From contig CAYHIW010000001.1 of NCBI GenBank assembly GCA_964356745.1, forward strand, positions 1 through 64,000: a stretch of DNA of 64,000 nucleotides. Direction: 5' to 3'. Below are positions 1 through 8,241 of this stretch, in pieces. A program made the translations under genes and the position numbers. Position 1 is the stretch's first letter, and every line of letters begins with the position of its first letter. The stretch comes from CAYHIW01 sp964356745 (GTDB lineage: Bacteria > Patescibacteriota > Microgenomatia > UBA1406 > GWC2-37-13). A model generated the notes under the pieces. It saw only the letters and a program-made list of their open reading frames with translations. It was not told where the DNA came from and made no database searches.

Positions 1-771
1 TATCTCAAAATCATCTTTTTGTGGACCTATCACTGTCTTTCTAATTCGCAGTTCCAATTCTTCTTTTTCTTTTAGCCGTTCCCGACTAAAAATATTCTTC
101 TTATAATCAATGGTGAATGATTTATGATCCAACGATGGATTGTTATTTAAAAATAAAATATATTCTTGACGAATTTTGGTAATATAGTTTGCTTGTTCTA
201 TGAGGTAGTCGTTCCAGTACTCAAGCTCTTTTAGCACAGCACTTCTGTCTTTATGCATTTCCAGAACTTTGTTCCGTTTGCGAAGAGCAGTGTCGTAGTT
301 ATCAACTCTTTTTTTATATTCTGGGTCATAAAAACTAATACAACGATTAAAATACACTCTTCTTTTGTCTGGAGACCCTGTAATAAGCTCCATCTGCTCA
401 GGAGAAAAAAGCACTGTTTTTATTTGATCTTCTATGTACTGTGAAGATCTTCGCTTGGTATTATTTACAAAAAATATTTTTTCTACAGACTCGCCTTGTC
501 TACGAAGGGTGATTTTATTTCTAAAACTGCCAGTGGTGCTTTTATACATTCCTTCAACCGATCCTAATCCAATCTTAATATCAAACGACAACAGCTCCGA
601 CTCTTTTGATTCGCGAAAACCCGATCCGTTACTAATGAAGTAGATCGACTCAAGAATATTAGTTTTGCCTCGCGCATTTTGTCCATAGATAATGGTCAAT
701 GATTTATTAAATACAAATTCTCGATTATTGAAGTTGCGAAAGTGACTGAGCTTGATAGACGTGAGAATCAT
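1..771 (-). CDS. recF: DNA replication/repair protein RecF, N-terminal 257 residues (cut by window edge)
   Basis: RecF is an SMC-like ATPase that loads RecA at single-strand gaps. Translation from the ATG at 771 is open to the window edge. It shows the RecF N-terminus (ILTSIKLSHFRNF), a Walker A loop GQNARGKTNIL near residue 35, and at the edge GPQKDDFEI, which matches the RecF GPHRDDF motif. The C-terminal signature and Walker B lie outside. It follows the pyrH fusion on the same strand after a 12-base gap, so co-transcription is likely. The family call is firm. Confidence 0.9.
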   Translation of the reverse strand, partial: MILTSIKLSHFRNFNNREFVFNKSLTIIYGQNARGKTNILESIYFISNGSGFRESKESELLSFDIKIGLGSVEGMYKSTTGSFRNKITLRRQGESVEKIFFVNNTKRRSSQYIEDQIKTVLFSPEQMELITGSPDKRRVYFNRCISFYDPEYKKRVDNYDTALRKRNKVLEMHKDRSAVLKELEYWNDYLIEQANYITKIRQEYILFLNNNPSLDHKSFTIDYKKNIFSRERLKEKEELELRIRKTVIGPQKDDFEI

Positions 772-783
772 GTCGATATCTTA

Positions 784-2115
784 TTATTTTTTTCGCAGTA
801 AGAAAAGCGTTTCGAAATATGAGGGGAGCTGGGGGAATGATTTAACAATTCGTGTATCTTTGAAATTTCGCAGTGTGTTTTCCCAAAAATTCTTTGAAAA
901 AATGGATATGTGCGCAAAATCTCTTCCGTGCACTTGGGTAATCCATCTATTTTCTGTTGTATAGATTTTATGAAGAATATATTTCTTTGAAACCCTTACC
1001 GTTTCTTCAACTGCTTGTTTAATTTTTGATCGTTCAATATGTTCTAATAAATCAAAGCTTACCACCAAATCAAAAGAATCCTCTTTATACGGAAGATGTA
1101 ATATGCTCCCTCTTTTTATAAAAGGTTTAAGTTTTTCGTGTGTAGCCGCAACCGCAAAATGAGAAATATCAATCCCTTGCGCATCAATTCCCAAAATACG
1201 AAGCCATTTTATGAGATATCCTGTGCCACATCCAACATCCAAACATGTTTTTGGATTAATAAACAGTTTAATAAGCGAAGCCCTATATAAATTAAGAATA
1301 TTGTGATGAATCTTACCAACAAGTGATCCTACATATCCAAATCGCATCCCCCCTTTTTTACCCGAATAATATTCCTTATCATAAAACTCTTCATTTATTT
1401 CGTACGGAGCAATTACCGTTCCTTTCATGTGAGAATCTCCCTCTACTATTTTTTCTAGATTTTCAAAATCATCTCCGTTTGCAACTACTACCGTAAGTCC
1501 AAGTTTTTTGGCAAGTTGAGCTGCAACCGGATCAAACGGCGCATTAAGACCGGGTGTCCAACGCTTTCCCACAATCGATTCCAACTCTTTCCACGTAAGT
1601 TTTTTATGTAATTTTGCGTCTTTATATTCCTTTGGATCTTTATCGTAAACTCCGTCTATATTTGAAAGGTTGATAACGAGATGAGCTCCATAATCACGTG
1701 CCAGAAGCACTGCGTCATAATCTGTTGACCATCCGGGCTTCCATCCTGCTCCAATAACAACAGGCTCTCTCCAGTTAATGAGTCGTTTATTGTAGTTTAT
1801 AACGATACGAGGATGCGCAATATCCTGAAAGATTGTTCGCAGTAAATGAGCATTAAGCTGCGTTGCATGAATACCTAACCAATCCAAATCCTCAGTCGAG
1901 ATGTCGCCGATAACATCTTTCCCTGCGTCTCGATATGTCCGAGCCAGTCTTCCACCTCCGGAAACAAGGAAAAATCGCTTACCTTTTTTGACTTTTTCTC
2001 TGATAAATGCATTTAGTTTCTCAAGAAATTGGGTGTCAATTCCTCCGTTTGGAACAAGTAGACTGCCGCCGATTGAAATGACAATGGGCTGTTCCTTATA
2101 TCTAAAAAAATTCAT
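784..2115 (-). CDS. pyrH: UMP kinase fused to a class I SAM-dependent methyltransferase
   Basis: Residues 10-235 are an amino-acid-kinase-fold uridylate kinase that makes UDP from UMP. It shows GGSLL (16-20), SGGGRLART (52-60), a substrate loop GWKPGWSTDYDAV (125-137) and NIDGVYDKDP (152-161), closer to the archaeal type of PyrH. Residues 245-443 form a methyltransferase with SAM motif CLDVGCGTGYL (291-301), an acidic turn at GIDIS and the post-motif SFDLLEHIE. Normal UMP kinases have about 225-245 residues, so the second domain is a true extension in one open frame. The methyltransferase substrate is unknown. recF follows downstream. Confidence 0.85.
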   Translation of the reverse strand: MNFFRYKEQPIVISIGGSLLVPNGGIDTQFLEKLNAFIREKVKKGKRFFLVSGGGRLARTYRDAGKDVIGDISTEDLDWLGIHATQLNAHLLRTIFQDIAHPRIVINYNKRLINWREPVVIGAGWKPGWSTDYDAVLLARDYGAHLVINLSNIDGVYDKDPKEYKDAKLHKKLTWKELESIVGKRWTPGLNAPFDPVAAQLAKKLGLTVVVANGDDFENLEKIVEGDSHMKGTVIAPYEINEEFYDKEYYSGKKGGMRFGYVGSLVGKIHHNILNLYRASLIKLFINPKTCLDVGCGTGYLIKWLRILGIDAQGIDISHFAVAATHEKLKPFIKRGSILHLPYKEDSFDLVVSFDLLEHIERSKIKQAVEETVRVSKKYILHKIYTTENRWITQVHGRDFAHISIFSKNFWENTLRNFKDTRIVKSFPQLPSYFETLFLLRKK

Positions 2116-2136
2116 TGTCTGTGCGTTATTATACTA

Positions 2137-2451
2137 TTAAAAAAGTCCCCCTCCAAGTCCAAAAACGACCGCTATGACACGCACCATTAAAAAAGACAGT
2201 ATTAAAAGACCAAACCCTATAAGTCCCGTTGTTATTTTTGCTTTTCCGGCCTTCACTTTCTCAGGTCTACCTTGTGAAAGGATGTAGTCATACCCCCCCC
2301 AAACAAGGACAAAAAAAAGAATGATCGCCGCAATTGAAATAATAAACGGCAGTACGTTGTTAATAATGTCGGAAATAGTATCGATACCATCGAGTGGACC
2401 TTGTATAGATTGACCATTGATCTTTATTGTTTGAGCTAAGTATTTCATCAC
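2137..2451 (-). CDS. VirB2/TrbC-like small pilin-type membrane protein
   Basis: This 104-residue protein has a short N-terminus, a membrane segment at about 33-55, a charged loop (SQGRPEKVKAGKAKI) and a second membrane segment at about 75-98. That two-helix hairpin with a basic cytoplasmic loop is typical of VirB2/TrbC-like proteins, which are abundant in candidate phyla genomes. Here there is no obvious cleavable signal. Its ATG overlaps the stop of the upstream membrane protease gene (ATGA). Similar proteins recur at 25137 and 25451. The pilin role is inferred. Confidence 0.6.
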   Translation of the reverse strand: MMKYLAQTIKINGQSIQGPLDGIDTISDIINNVLPFIISIAAIILFFVLVWGGYDYILSQGRPEKVKAGKAKITTGLIGFGLLILSFLMVRVIAVVFGLGGGLF

Positions 2452-3080
2452 TTTTTATTTGTTAATCTCTCCAGCAGATACACTCCTATTATAATACCTA
2501 AATGAATATAAATCGAAATTAAAAGATATTGATTTATTTCTGAAAGAAAAGATACGTCCAATGATATGTTAAAAACATATAAAATTCCTCCAACAATAAT
2601 CGCAAGTGGAATTGCATACGCAAAATCAACAAGATCTTGCTTAGACGAAAACATAGTTGAAGAAACCGCAAAAATCAAGTAACTAAAAATGGCCGTTTGA
2701 ATCAAGGAAGGAGAGGGAAAATATTGAAACCTGACAATATACCACAAGAAGCCAAGACCAAAAAAAAGAGGAGCAATACCTACAATAATTGGTCTAAAAA
2801 TACCCTTTTTAATATACGATACCGAACCCAATTTTATTTGATGATGGTGGAATTCCGGAAGTACTTTTACCTCCTTTACCGGAAGCATCAAAAGTATGCA
2901 AAAAGAGAAATGTGCAATTTCATGCAAAACCGTGCCGGGAAAAAATAACAAAGAGAGAAGTATATTTGATCCAAAGGTACTTCCGATGATTTTGTGAAAT
3001 GCAATCCAAATCATCTGAGAACTCTGTTTTGCAAGAAGATGTAGCGTGATAAGACCTATAACGAATAAGGCAACTGTCAT
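2448..3080 (-). CDS. Membrane metalloprotease-like protein with HEIAH motif (M50-like)
   Basis: This 210-residue protein has about five hydrophobic segments. The second carries GTVLHEIAHFSFC (about 49-61), an HExxH zinc motif inside a membrane helix, as in site-2 proteases of family M50. A second-ligand motif such as NPDG is not obvious, so activity is uncertain; it may be a degenerate member. Its ATG overlaps the stop of the small protein upstream and its TGA overlaps the VirB2-like gene, so four genes from clpC on are chained by ATGA overlaps. Confidence 0.55.
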   Translation of the reverse strand: MTVALFVIGLITLHLLAKQSSQMIWIAFHKIIGSTFGSNILLSLLFFPGTVLHEIAHFSFCILLMLPVKEVKVLPEFHHHQIKLGSVSYIKKGIFRPIIVGIAPLFFGLGFLWYIVRFQYFPSPSLIQTAIFSYLIFAVSSTMFSSKQDLVDFAYAIPLAIIVGGILYVFNISLDVSFLSEINQYLLISIYIHLGIIIGVYLLERLTNKK

Positions 3081-3241
3081 GAAGCAAAATTAAGTTTTTG
3101 TTGGATGAAGAGAAATAAAACTACCGCTAATACTGCAACCGTAACAATCATCATTATGATAAGAATTGTATTTAACATATTTGCAGGTTTTTTATCTTTC
3201 TTCTTATCCACCTTTATTGGAGTAAAGTTTTGAGGATTCAT
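3077..3241 (-). CDS. Small single-pass membrane protein
   Basis: A 54-residue protein starting at the ATG that overlaps the TGA of clpC (ATGA, 3238-3241). An upstream in-frame ATG at 3274 lies inside clpC and is less likely. The N-terminus is Lys-rich (KVDKKKDKKP), followed by one membrane helix at about 22-46. No family was recognised. The tight overlaps on both sides argue that it is a real gene of the clpC operon. Confidence 0.6.
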   Translation of the reverse strand: MNPQNFTPIKVDKKKDKKPANMLNTILIIMMIVTVAVLAVVLFLFIQQKLNFAS

Positions 3242-5898
3242 ACTGTTTGAAATGCTTGTGCGCATCGTGAACAAATTGTCGTCGCATTGGAAACAACTTC
3301 TGTTTCGAAACTATTCTGACAGGACTTACATTTCATGTTTTTTTTTACATTCGATGAACCGTTGTCTTTATACGCTACCTTACCAACGTCAAATGTAAAT
3401 TGATTGTTTTTAAAGTCAATCTGGGCAGTATCTCCTGCATTCAGTTTGTGTTCTATAATAAGAGTTGATATTGGGTTCTCGATATTCTTTTGAATTGCTC
3501 GTCTTAAGGGTCTTGCCCCATAAACCGGGTCGTATCCGATCTTTGCGACTGCCTCAAGCGCAGCAGGAGAGTATGAAAAACCAATACCTTGCTCTTCCAT
3601 CAACTTCTCAAGACTTTTAAGTTGTAGCTTAACCACCTCAACGACATTGGCAAACGTAAGTGGTTCAAATATTGTCGTCTCATCAAAACGATTAATCAAT
3701 TCTGGTCGGAAAAACTTCCTCAACTCCTCCATCACTCTTTCTTTTGTCTTTATATACGTTTCTTTGTCTTTGGATTGTTTCTTCATTAGTTCATCTTGAA
3801 TTAACTTGGTTCCAATATTTGAAGTACAGATGATAACGGTGTTTTTAAACGATATTGTTCTTCCTTTGTTATCGGTAAGTCGTCCATCATCGAGAATCTG
3901 AAGTAAGATGTTAAAAATATCCGGATGCGCTTTCTCAACTTCGTCAAACAAAACAACTGAGTAAGGTTTTCTTCGCACTGCTTCGGTTAGCTTTCCTCCT
4001 TCTTCGTACCCAACATAGCCCGGAGGTGCACCAAGAAGTTTCGCAACTTCGTGCTTCTCCATAAACTCGGTCATATCGAGTCGAATCATCGCCTCTTCTT
4101 GACCAAATAAAATTTCGGCGAGTGTTTTTGCGAGTTCCGTCTTACCTACACCTGTTGGTCCAAGAAAAATGAAACTTCCAATCGGGCGTCCCGCTGACTT
4201 AAGACCTGCTCTCCCCCTGCGGACTGCTTGCGCAACAACCGAAACCGCCTCTTCTTGATTGATCATTCGCTTATGAATAATCTCCTCAAGACGCGCCAGT
4301 TTTTCTACTTCAGATTCGGTAAGTTTTGAGATGGGAATACCGGTCCACTGCGAAACAATATCGCGAATACTTTCGAGAGTTACCTCTGTTGTTGTTTGCG
4401 CCTTTTTCATTTCATACGCTTGTTTTTTTGATGCTAAATCTTGCTCGATTGCTGTTGTTTTTATTTTCAACGTCTTTTGTCTTACGCCATCTGCGGCTTG
4501 CTTAACCTCTTGTTCTTCTTGATGTAACTGGGCAAGTCTTGACTCGAGTGATTTAATTACTTCCGGCAAAGAAATGAGAGGGAGTCTTACTGCAGAAGCT
4601 GCTTCATCAATAAGATCAACCGCTTTATCGGGTAAGAAACGATCTCCAACGTAACGTTTTGAAAGTTTCACTGCTTCCTCAATTGCTTTTTGAGGTATTT
4701 TCACTCTGTGAAATGCTTCGTACTTGTCTTTTAAAGCCATGAGCATCTTTGTAGCCTGCTCTTCTGTGGGTTCAGGAACAATCACGGGTTGGAATCGTCG
4801 CTCAAGTGCCGGATCTTTTTCAACATAACGTCGATACTCAGTAAGTGTCGTTGCGCCGATAAGTTGCAACTCTCCTCTCGCAAGCGCGGGTTTCAAAAAG
4901 TTTGAGACATCATTCGCTCCATCTCCTGCAGAACCAGCTCCTACAATATTATGAATTTCATCGATAAAAATAATGTATGCTCCTTGTGCTTTATGGAGCT
5001 CTTCGATAAGATTTTTCATTCGTTCTTCAAACTCTCCTCTGTGTGATGCTCCGGCTACAAGACTCATCAGATCAAGTTGTAGAATTTGCTTTGTCAGAAG
5101 CGATTCTGGAACTTGTTTTGCCACTATTTTTTGTGCAAGCCCTTCGACAACAGCCGTCTTACCAACGCCTGCCTCACCGACAAGAGCGGGATTATTTTTA
5201 GTTCTTCTGGATAAAATATGAATTACTCTTTCAATTACTTCAGACCGCTCTACCACTGGATCGAGCTTGCCTTCTTGAGCTTTTTTGGTTAAGTTAATGG
5301 TGAATTGCTCAAGCGCAGTTTTGTTTTTTTTATCATCTTGCTTTCCTTCAATACCGTCTTTTTTACCGGTAATTTTCTTGTTAAGATCTTCTTTTTTAAG
5401 TCCCAGTTTTGTGAGAACTTTCGCTCCTACTCCCTCTCCTTCTTCATAGAGCGCAACGAGAATGTGTTCTGGAGATATAAACTCAAAACCCAGTTTTCGC
5501 GCAATAACAAGTGACGAGTCAAGGATTCGTTTAACGCGTGGAGCAAATTGAGACGATTCTTTATGATTCCCTTTTACAAATAACGCACTTAGTTCTTGCT
5601 CGACAAGTTGGGGTGGAGTCTTAAGATCGGTGAGAATTTTATATATTTCGCCATCAGACAATAGTCCATGTAGTACGTGTTCGCTATCAACAAACTCAGC
5701 TCCCAGTTCGACCGCTTTAGCTTGTGCCGACATTAAAACTCTGTTTGATCTCTGAGTCAGATGTGTCATCAAATCAAGCTTTCCTGCTTGCCCCTCGGAA
5801 CCTTGGCGAAGTGGGGTTTGCCCTGGCGAAGGTGGGCTGACCTGCCCTGTAGTTGACTTGGGGTCATCATTTTTTATAAAATCAAAAAAACCGGCCAT
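3238..5898 (-). CDS. clpC: ClpC-type AAA+ unfoldase with C-terminal zinc ribbon
   Basis: An 886-residue Hsp100 protein. It has two Clp-N repeats (about 45-165), AAA-1 with Walker A GEAGVGKT (241-248) and Walker B FIDE (311-314), a short coiled coil (about 445-500, ClpC-length rather than ClpB-length), and AAA-2 with Walker A GPTGVGKT (580-587) and Walker B LFDE (650-653). Two features are odd. The loop at 699-716, where ClpP-binding unfoldases carry [IV]G[FL], has no such tripeptide. The C-terminus ends in a CxxC-x15-CxxC zinc ribbon (C857, C860, C876, C879). Residues 20-40 are a Pro/Gly/Gln-rich stretch encoded by a GC-rich repeat. It may act as a stand-alone unfoldase. Confidence 0.9.
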   Translation of the reverse strand: MAGFFDFIKNDDPKSTTGQVSPPSPGQTPLRQGSEGQAGKLDLMTHLTQRSNRVLMSAQAKAVELGAEFVDSEHVLHGLLSDGEIYKILTDLKTPPQLVEQELSALFVKGNHKESSQFAPRVKRILDSSLVIARKLGFEFISPEHILVALYEEGEGVGAKVLTKLGLKKEDLNKKITGKKDGIEGKQDDKKNKTALEQFTINLTKKAQEGKLDPVVERSEVIERVIHILSRRTKNNPALVGEAGVGKTAVVEGLAQKIVAKQVPESLLTKQILQLDLMSLVAGASHRGEFEERMKNLIEELHKAQGAYIIFIDEIHNIVGAGSAGDGANDVSNFLKPALARGELQLIGATTLTEYRRYVEKDPALERRFQPVIVPEPTEEQATKMLMALKDKYEAFHRVKIPQKAIEEAVKLSKRYVGDRFLPDKAVDLIDEAASAVRLPLISLPEVIKSLESRLAQLHQEEQEVKQAADGVRQKTLKIKTTAIEQDLASKKQAYEMKKAQTTTEVTLESIRDIVSQWTGIPISKLTESEVEKLARLEEIIHKRMINQEEAVSVVAQAVRRGRAGLKSAGRPIGSFIFLGPTGVGKTELAKTLAEILFGQEEAMIRLDMTEFMEKHEVAKLLGAPPGYVGYEEGGKLTEAVRRKPYSVVLFDEVEKAHPDIFNILLQILDDGRLTDNKGRTISFKNTVIICTSNIGTKLIQDELMKKQSKDKETYIKTKERVMEELRKFFRPELINRFDETTIFEPLTFANVVEVVKLQLKSLEKLMEEQGIGFSYSPAALEAVAKIGYDPVYGARPLRRAIQKNIENPISTLIIEHKLNAGDTAQIDFKNNQFTFDVGKVAYKDNGSSNVKKNMKCKSCQNSFETEVVSNATTICSRCAQAFQTV

Positions 5899-5942
5899 GT
5901 AATCATTTTGGCTAATGGGTAAAAGAAAGTCAACTTAACTGA

Positions 5943-5948
5943 TAGAAT
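5943..5948 (+). promoter_or_regulatory. -10 box TAGAAT, 6 bases before the VanY-like start
   Basis: TAGAAT ends six bases before the ATG at 5955 and no Shine-Dalgarno sequence lies between. Transcription would begin at or next to the start codon, giving a leaderless mRNA. No clear -35 is seen. Confidence 0.5.
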
Positions 5949-5954
5949 GAATAT

Positions 5955-7049
5955 ATGAATCGAGTGATTGGCATTACCTCAATAGTCCTCGTTGCAGTCC
6001 TCACTTTGCTGATTGTTATTCTCAGTTCTTTTCGCTCGTCTTCGACAAATAACACAACTGCAATAAGTCCTATTCCCACTTCTGTCGTTGATTTTAACAG
6101 CGCTTCTCAAGATTTTCCCGAAGTTGATTCGGAAGGCGAAATAGACTCTCTCTTGACTCAAGATGACAAAAATAAACTCGCTTTGTTTAACGCCAAGCTT
6201 CCTCCGCAATCAAGTGATTTTTCTATGGATTACTCCGATCTTCTCAATCAGTACTTTATCGAGGATAAACAAAGCTCTCAGTCTGCTCAACAAATCGATG
6301 CTTTTCTCAGTGAGAACGGTGTATCTGACATATTCAGAGCACGACCAGAGCTTTTGACAAGAGGAAGTCTAAATGCAACCCAGCAAAGATCAGAAGCAGA
6401 AGAGAGGTATAGATTCACGATAAAAAAATTTTCTTTAAAGACCACTCCTCAAACACCTAAGAAAGAGCCAAAAGAAGTACAAGCTCTTTTTAAACTTTTT
6501 GACATAATGACAACATTTGATTTAGGTTCTTCTACTTCTCAAAGCGCTACTTCGCAACCACCAGCAAGTATAAGTAATGTTGTGATTGGTGATACTTCAA
6601 AAACTCCCTGTGAAGCAGGAAGCGACGCGGGGGTACAGGATGGATACGCCAAAGGTCAGCTGTACAAAATCAGAGTTTGTAATATACAGGGTATTACGGT
6701 AAACGCACAGATTTCAGACGAAGTAAATCGACTTCTTACTGCTGCTAAAGGAGCTGGCTTGCCAATAAGTGGTGGTGGGTTTAGAACGATGGAAAGACAG
6801 ATTTCAATGTATGAGAGTCGTTGTGGATCTTATGACTTCAATAACCCTCCCTCTCGTTCATGTAGTCCATATATTGCCAGGCCTGGATTTTCGAATCATC
6901 AAATGGGAGTGGCGATCGATTTTACCTGTAGCGGTAGCACTCTTACCCCATCGTCACCTTGTTTTAGCTGGCTCGTAGGTAATGCTCGCAATTATGGACT
7001 CATTAATTACGAGAAAGAAGCGTGGCACTGGTCAATCAATGGAAACTAA
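5955..7049 (+). CDS. Membrane-anchored D-Ala-D-Ala carboxypeptidase, VanY/M15 family
   Basis: A 364-residue envelope protein with an N-terminal membrane anchor (5-27) and a long polar stalk to about residue 215. The C-terminal VanY domain shows SNHQMGVAIDF (about 315-325), the SxHxxGxAxD zinc motif, and EAWHWSING near the end, which holds the third zinc ligand and the catalytic Glu. Such enzymes trim the D-Ala ends of peptidoglycan stem peptides. The stalk segment ending KLFDIMTTFDLGSS recurs almost unchanged in the next gene, so the two share a duplicated anchor/stalk and probably work at the same envelope site. Confidence 0.85.
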   Translation: MNRVIGITSIVLVAVLTLLIVILSSFRSSSTNNTTAISPIPTSVVDFNSASQDFPEVDSEGEIDSLLTQDDKNKLALFNAKLPPQSSDFSMDYSDLLNQYFIEDKQSSQSAQQIDAFLSENGVSDIFRARPELLTRGSLNATQQRSEAEERYRFTIKKFSLKTTPQTPKKEPKEVQALFKLFDIMTTFDLGSSTSQSATSQPPASISNVVIGDTSKTPCEAGSDAGVQDGYAKGQLYKIRVCNIQGITVNAQISDEVNRLLTAAKGAGLPISGGGFRTMERQISMYESRCGSYDFNNPPSRSCSPYIARPGFSNHQMGVAIDFTCSGSTLTPSSPCFSWLVGNARNYGLINYEKEAWHWSINGN

Positions 7050-7052
7050 CTT

Positions 7053-8201
7053 ATGAATAAACTCATTGCAGGATTATCGCTTGGTCTTGTTGTAATTCTT
7101 ATTGTCTTAATTCTGCTTATGAATTTATTGAAAAATAAAGATACTGCCATAAGCACCATTCAAATTTCGCCAACACCATTTCAAAATATAGATTTGAGCG
7201 CTCAGATTCAAAAGGACACTATTCGAAACGACTCTTTATTATCGCCGGAGATAAAATCGCTCACTCAAAGTCAATCTGAACAGCTTGATAAAATAGCAAC
7301 ACTATCGGGTTACACATCATCAGATCTTGACATTGATTATTCGAGAAAAGTAAACACGTCCTATATTCACGAAAAAACACCGAACGCCCAAGACGCACTT
7401 CGTAATCTTATAGGGGATGAACTTTTTAAGATCTATCAGAATTCTAAAGAATATGGGAATCTGTTTGTTAAAACCACCAATCCACGTGGACAACGTGAAA
7501 AAGACGAAGAGATGCTTGTTCAAAATTATAAACAAAGAAAAGGAACCCTTTCAACAACTACCCCAAGTAAATCAAAACAAGCTAAAGAAGTACAGACCTT
7601 GTTTAAACTTTTTGACATTATGTCGACGTTTGACCTTGGATCAAGCTCTATACCAACAACACCAACAAACACAACAGGTACCGCTGGTATAATTCAAGGA
7701 TCAAACAGCGCCTTAGACGCAATTTTTAATGAAGCTGGTCAAAAAACAGGAACACCACCACTTATTTTGAAAGGAATTAACGCGCATGAATGCAACCTTT
7801 TAAGTGAATCCGACACTGACATTGTTGCATGGTCAAAACCCGGTAGCGGACTTCCTCCCTCTCACAAATGTTATGATGCAGGACCAGATGGAGATGGAAT
7901 AGATCTGGGACCAATGCAGCTGTACGTAAAATACTTTCAACAAGAACTCACTGCAGTAAATAGACTTGGAGGTTATACCCATACACCGAATGTAGAAAAT
8001 ATTAGAGATGCTATGTATGCGGCTGGTGACAAATTACGTAAAAACAGCGGAGGTGACTGGTCTTGTCAGAAACTCAAAGATGTCATGTATGTCTGGGCAC
8101 GCGGAACAGAACGATATGTCGATCCAGTACAGCAAGAAATTTTTGGCTGGGTCTGGGGTTATTTTACGGTTGGTCAACCAGTAACGTCGACTCCATGCTA
8201 A
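7053..8201 (+). CDS. Membrane-anchored lytic transglycosylase-like protein
   Basis: A 382-residue protein with an N-terminal membrane anchor (6-26) and a stalk paralogous to the previous protein (KEVQTLFKLFDIMSTFDLGS, about 176-195). The C-terminal domain resembles a lysozyme/SLT fold: GINAHECNLL would place the catalytic Glu, and DLGPMQLYVKYF resembles the G-x-MQ motif of transglycosylases. It starts 3 bases after the VanY gene, so they form an operon. A cell-wall opening role beside a secretion machine is inferred; homology is fair rather than strong. Confidence 0.6.
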   Translation: MNKLIAGLSLGLVVILIVLILLMNLLKNKDTAISTIQISPTPFQNIDLSAQIQKDTIRNDSLLSPEIKSLTQSQSEQLDKIATLSGYTSSDLDIDYSRKVNTSYIHEKTPNAQDALRNLIGDELFKIYQNSKEYGNLFVKTTNPRGQREKDEEMLVQNYKQRKGTLSTTTPSKSKQAKEVQTLFKLFDIMSTFDLGSSSIPTTPTNTTGTAGIIQGSNSALDAIFNEAGQKTGTPPLILKGINAHECNLLSESDTDIVAWSKPGSGLPPSHKCYDAGPDGDGIDLGPMQLYVKYFQQELTAVNRLGGYTHTPNVENIRDAMYAAGDKLRKNSGGDWSCQKLKDVMYVWARGTERYVDPVQQEIFGWVWGYFTVGQPVTSTPC

Positions 8202-8226
8202 TTTGACATGGAGTTACATAATTAAC

Positions 8227-8232
8227 TAGAAT
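8227..8232 (+). promoter_or_regulatory. -10 box TAGAAT before the VirB6-like gene
   Basis: TAGAAT lies nine bases before the ATG at 8242, with no Shine-Dalgarno between. It suggests that the polytopic gene has its own start of transcription in the 40-base gap after the transglycosylase-like gene. Confidence 0.4.
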
Positions 8233-8241
8233 AGATTGATA

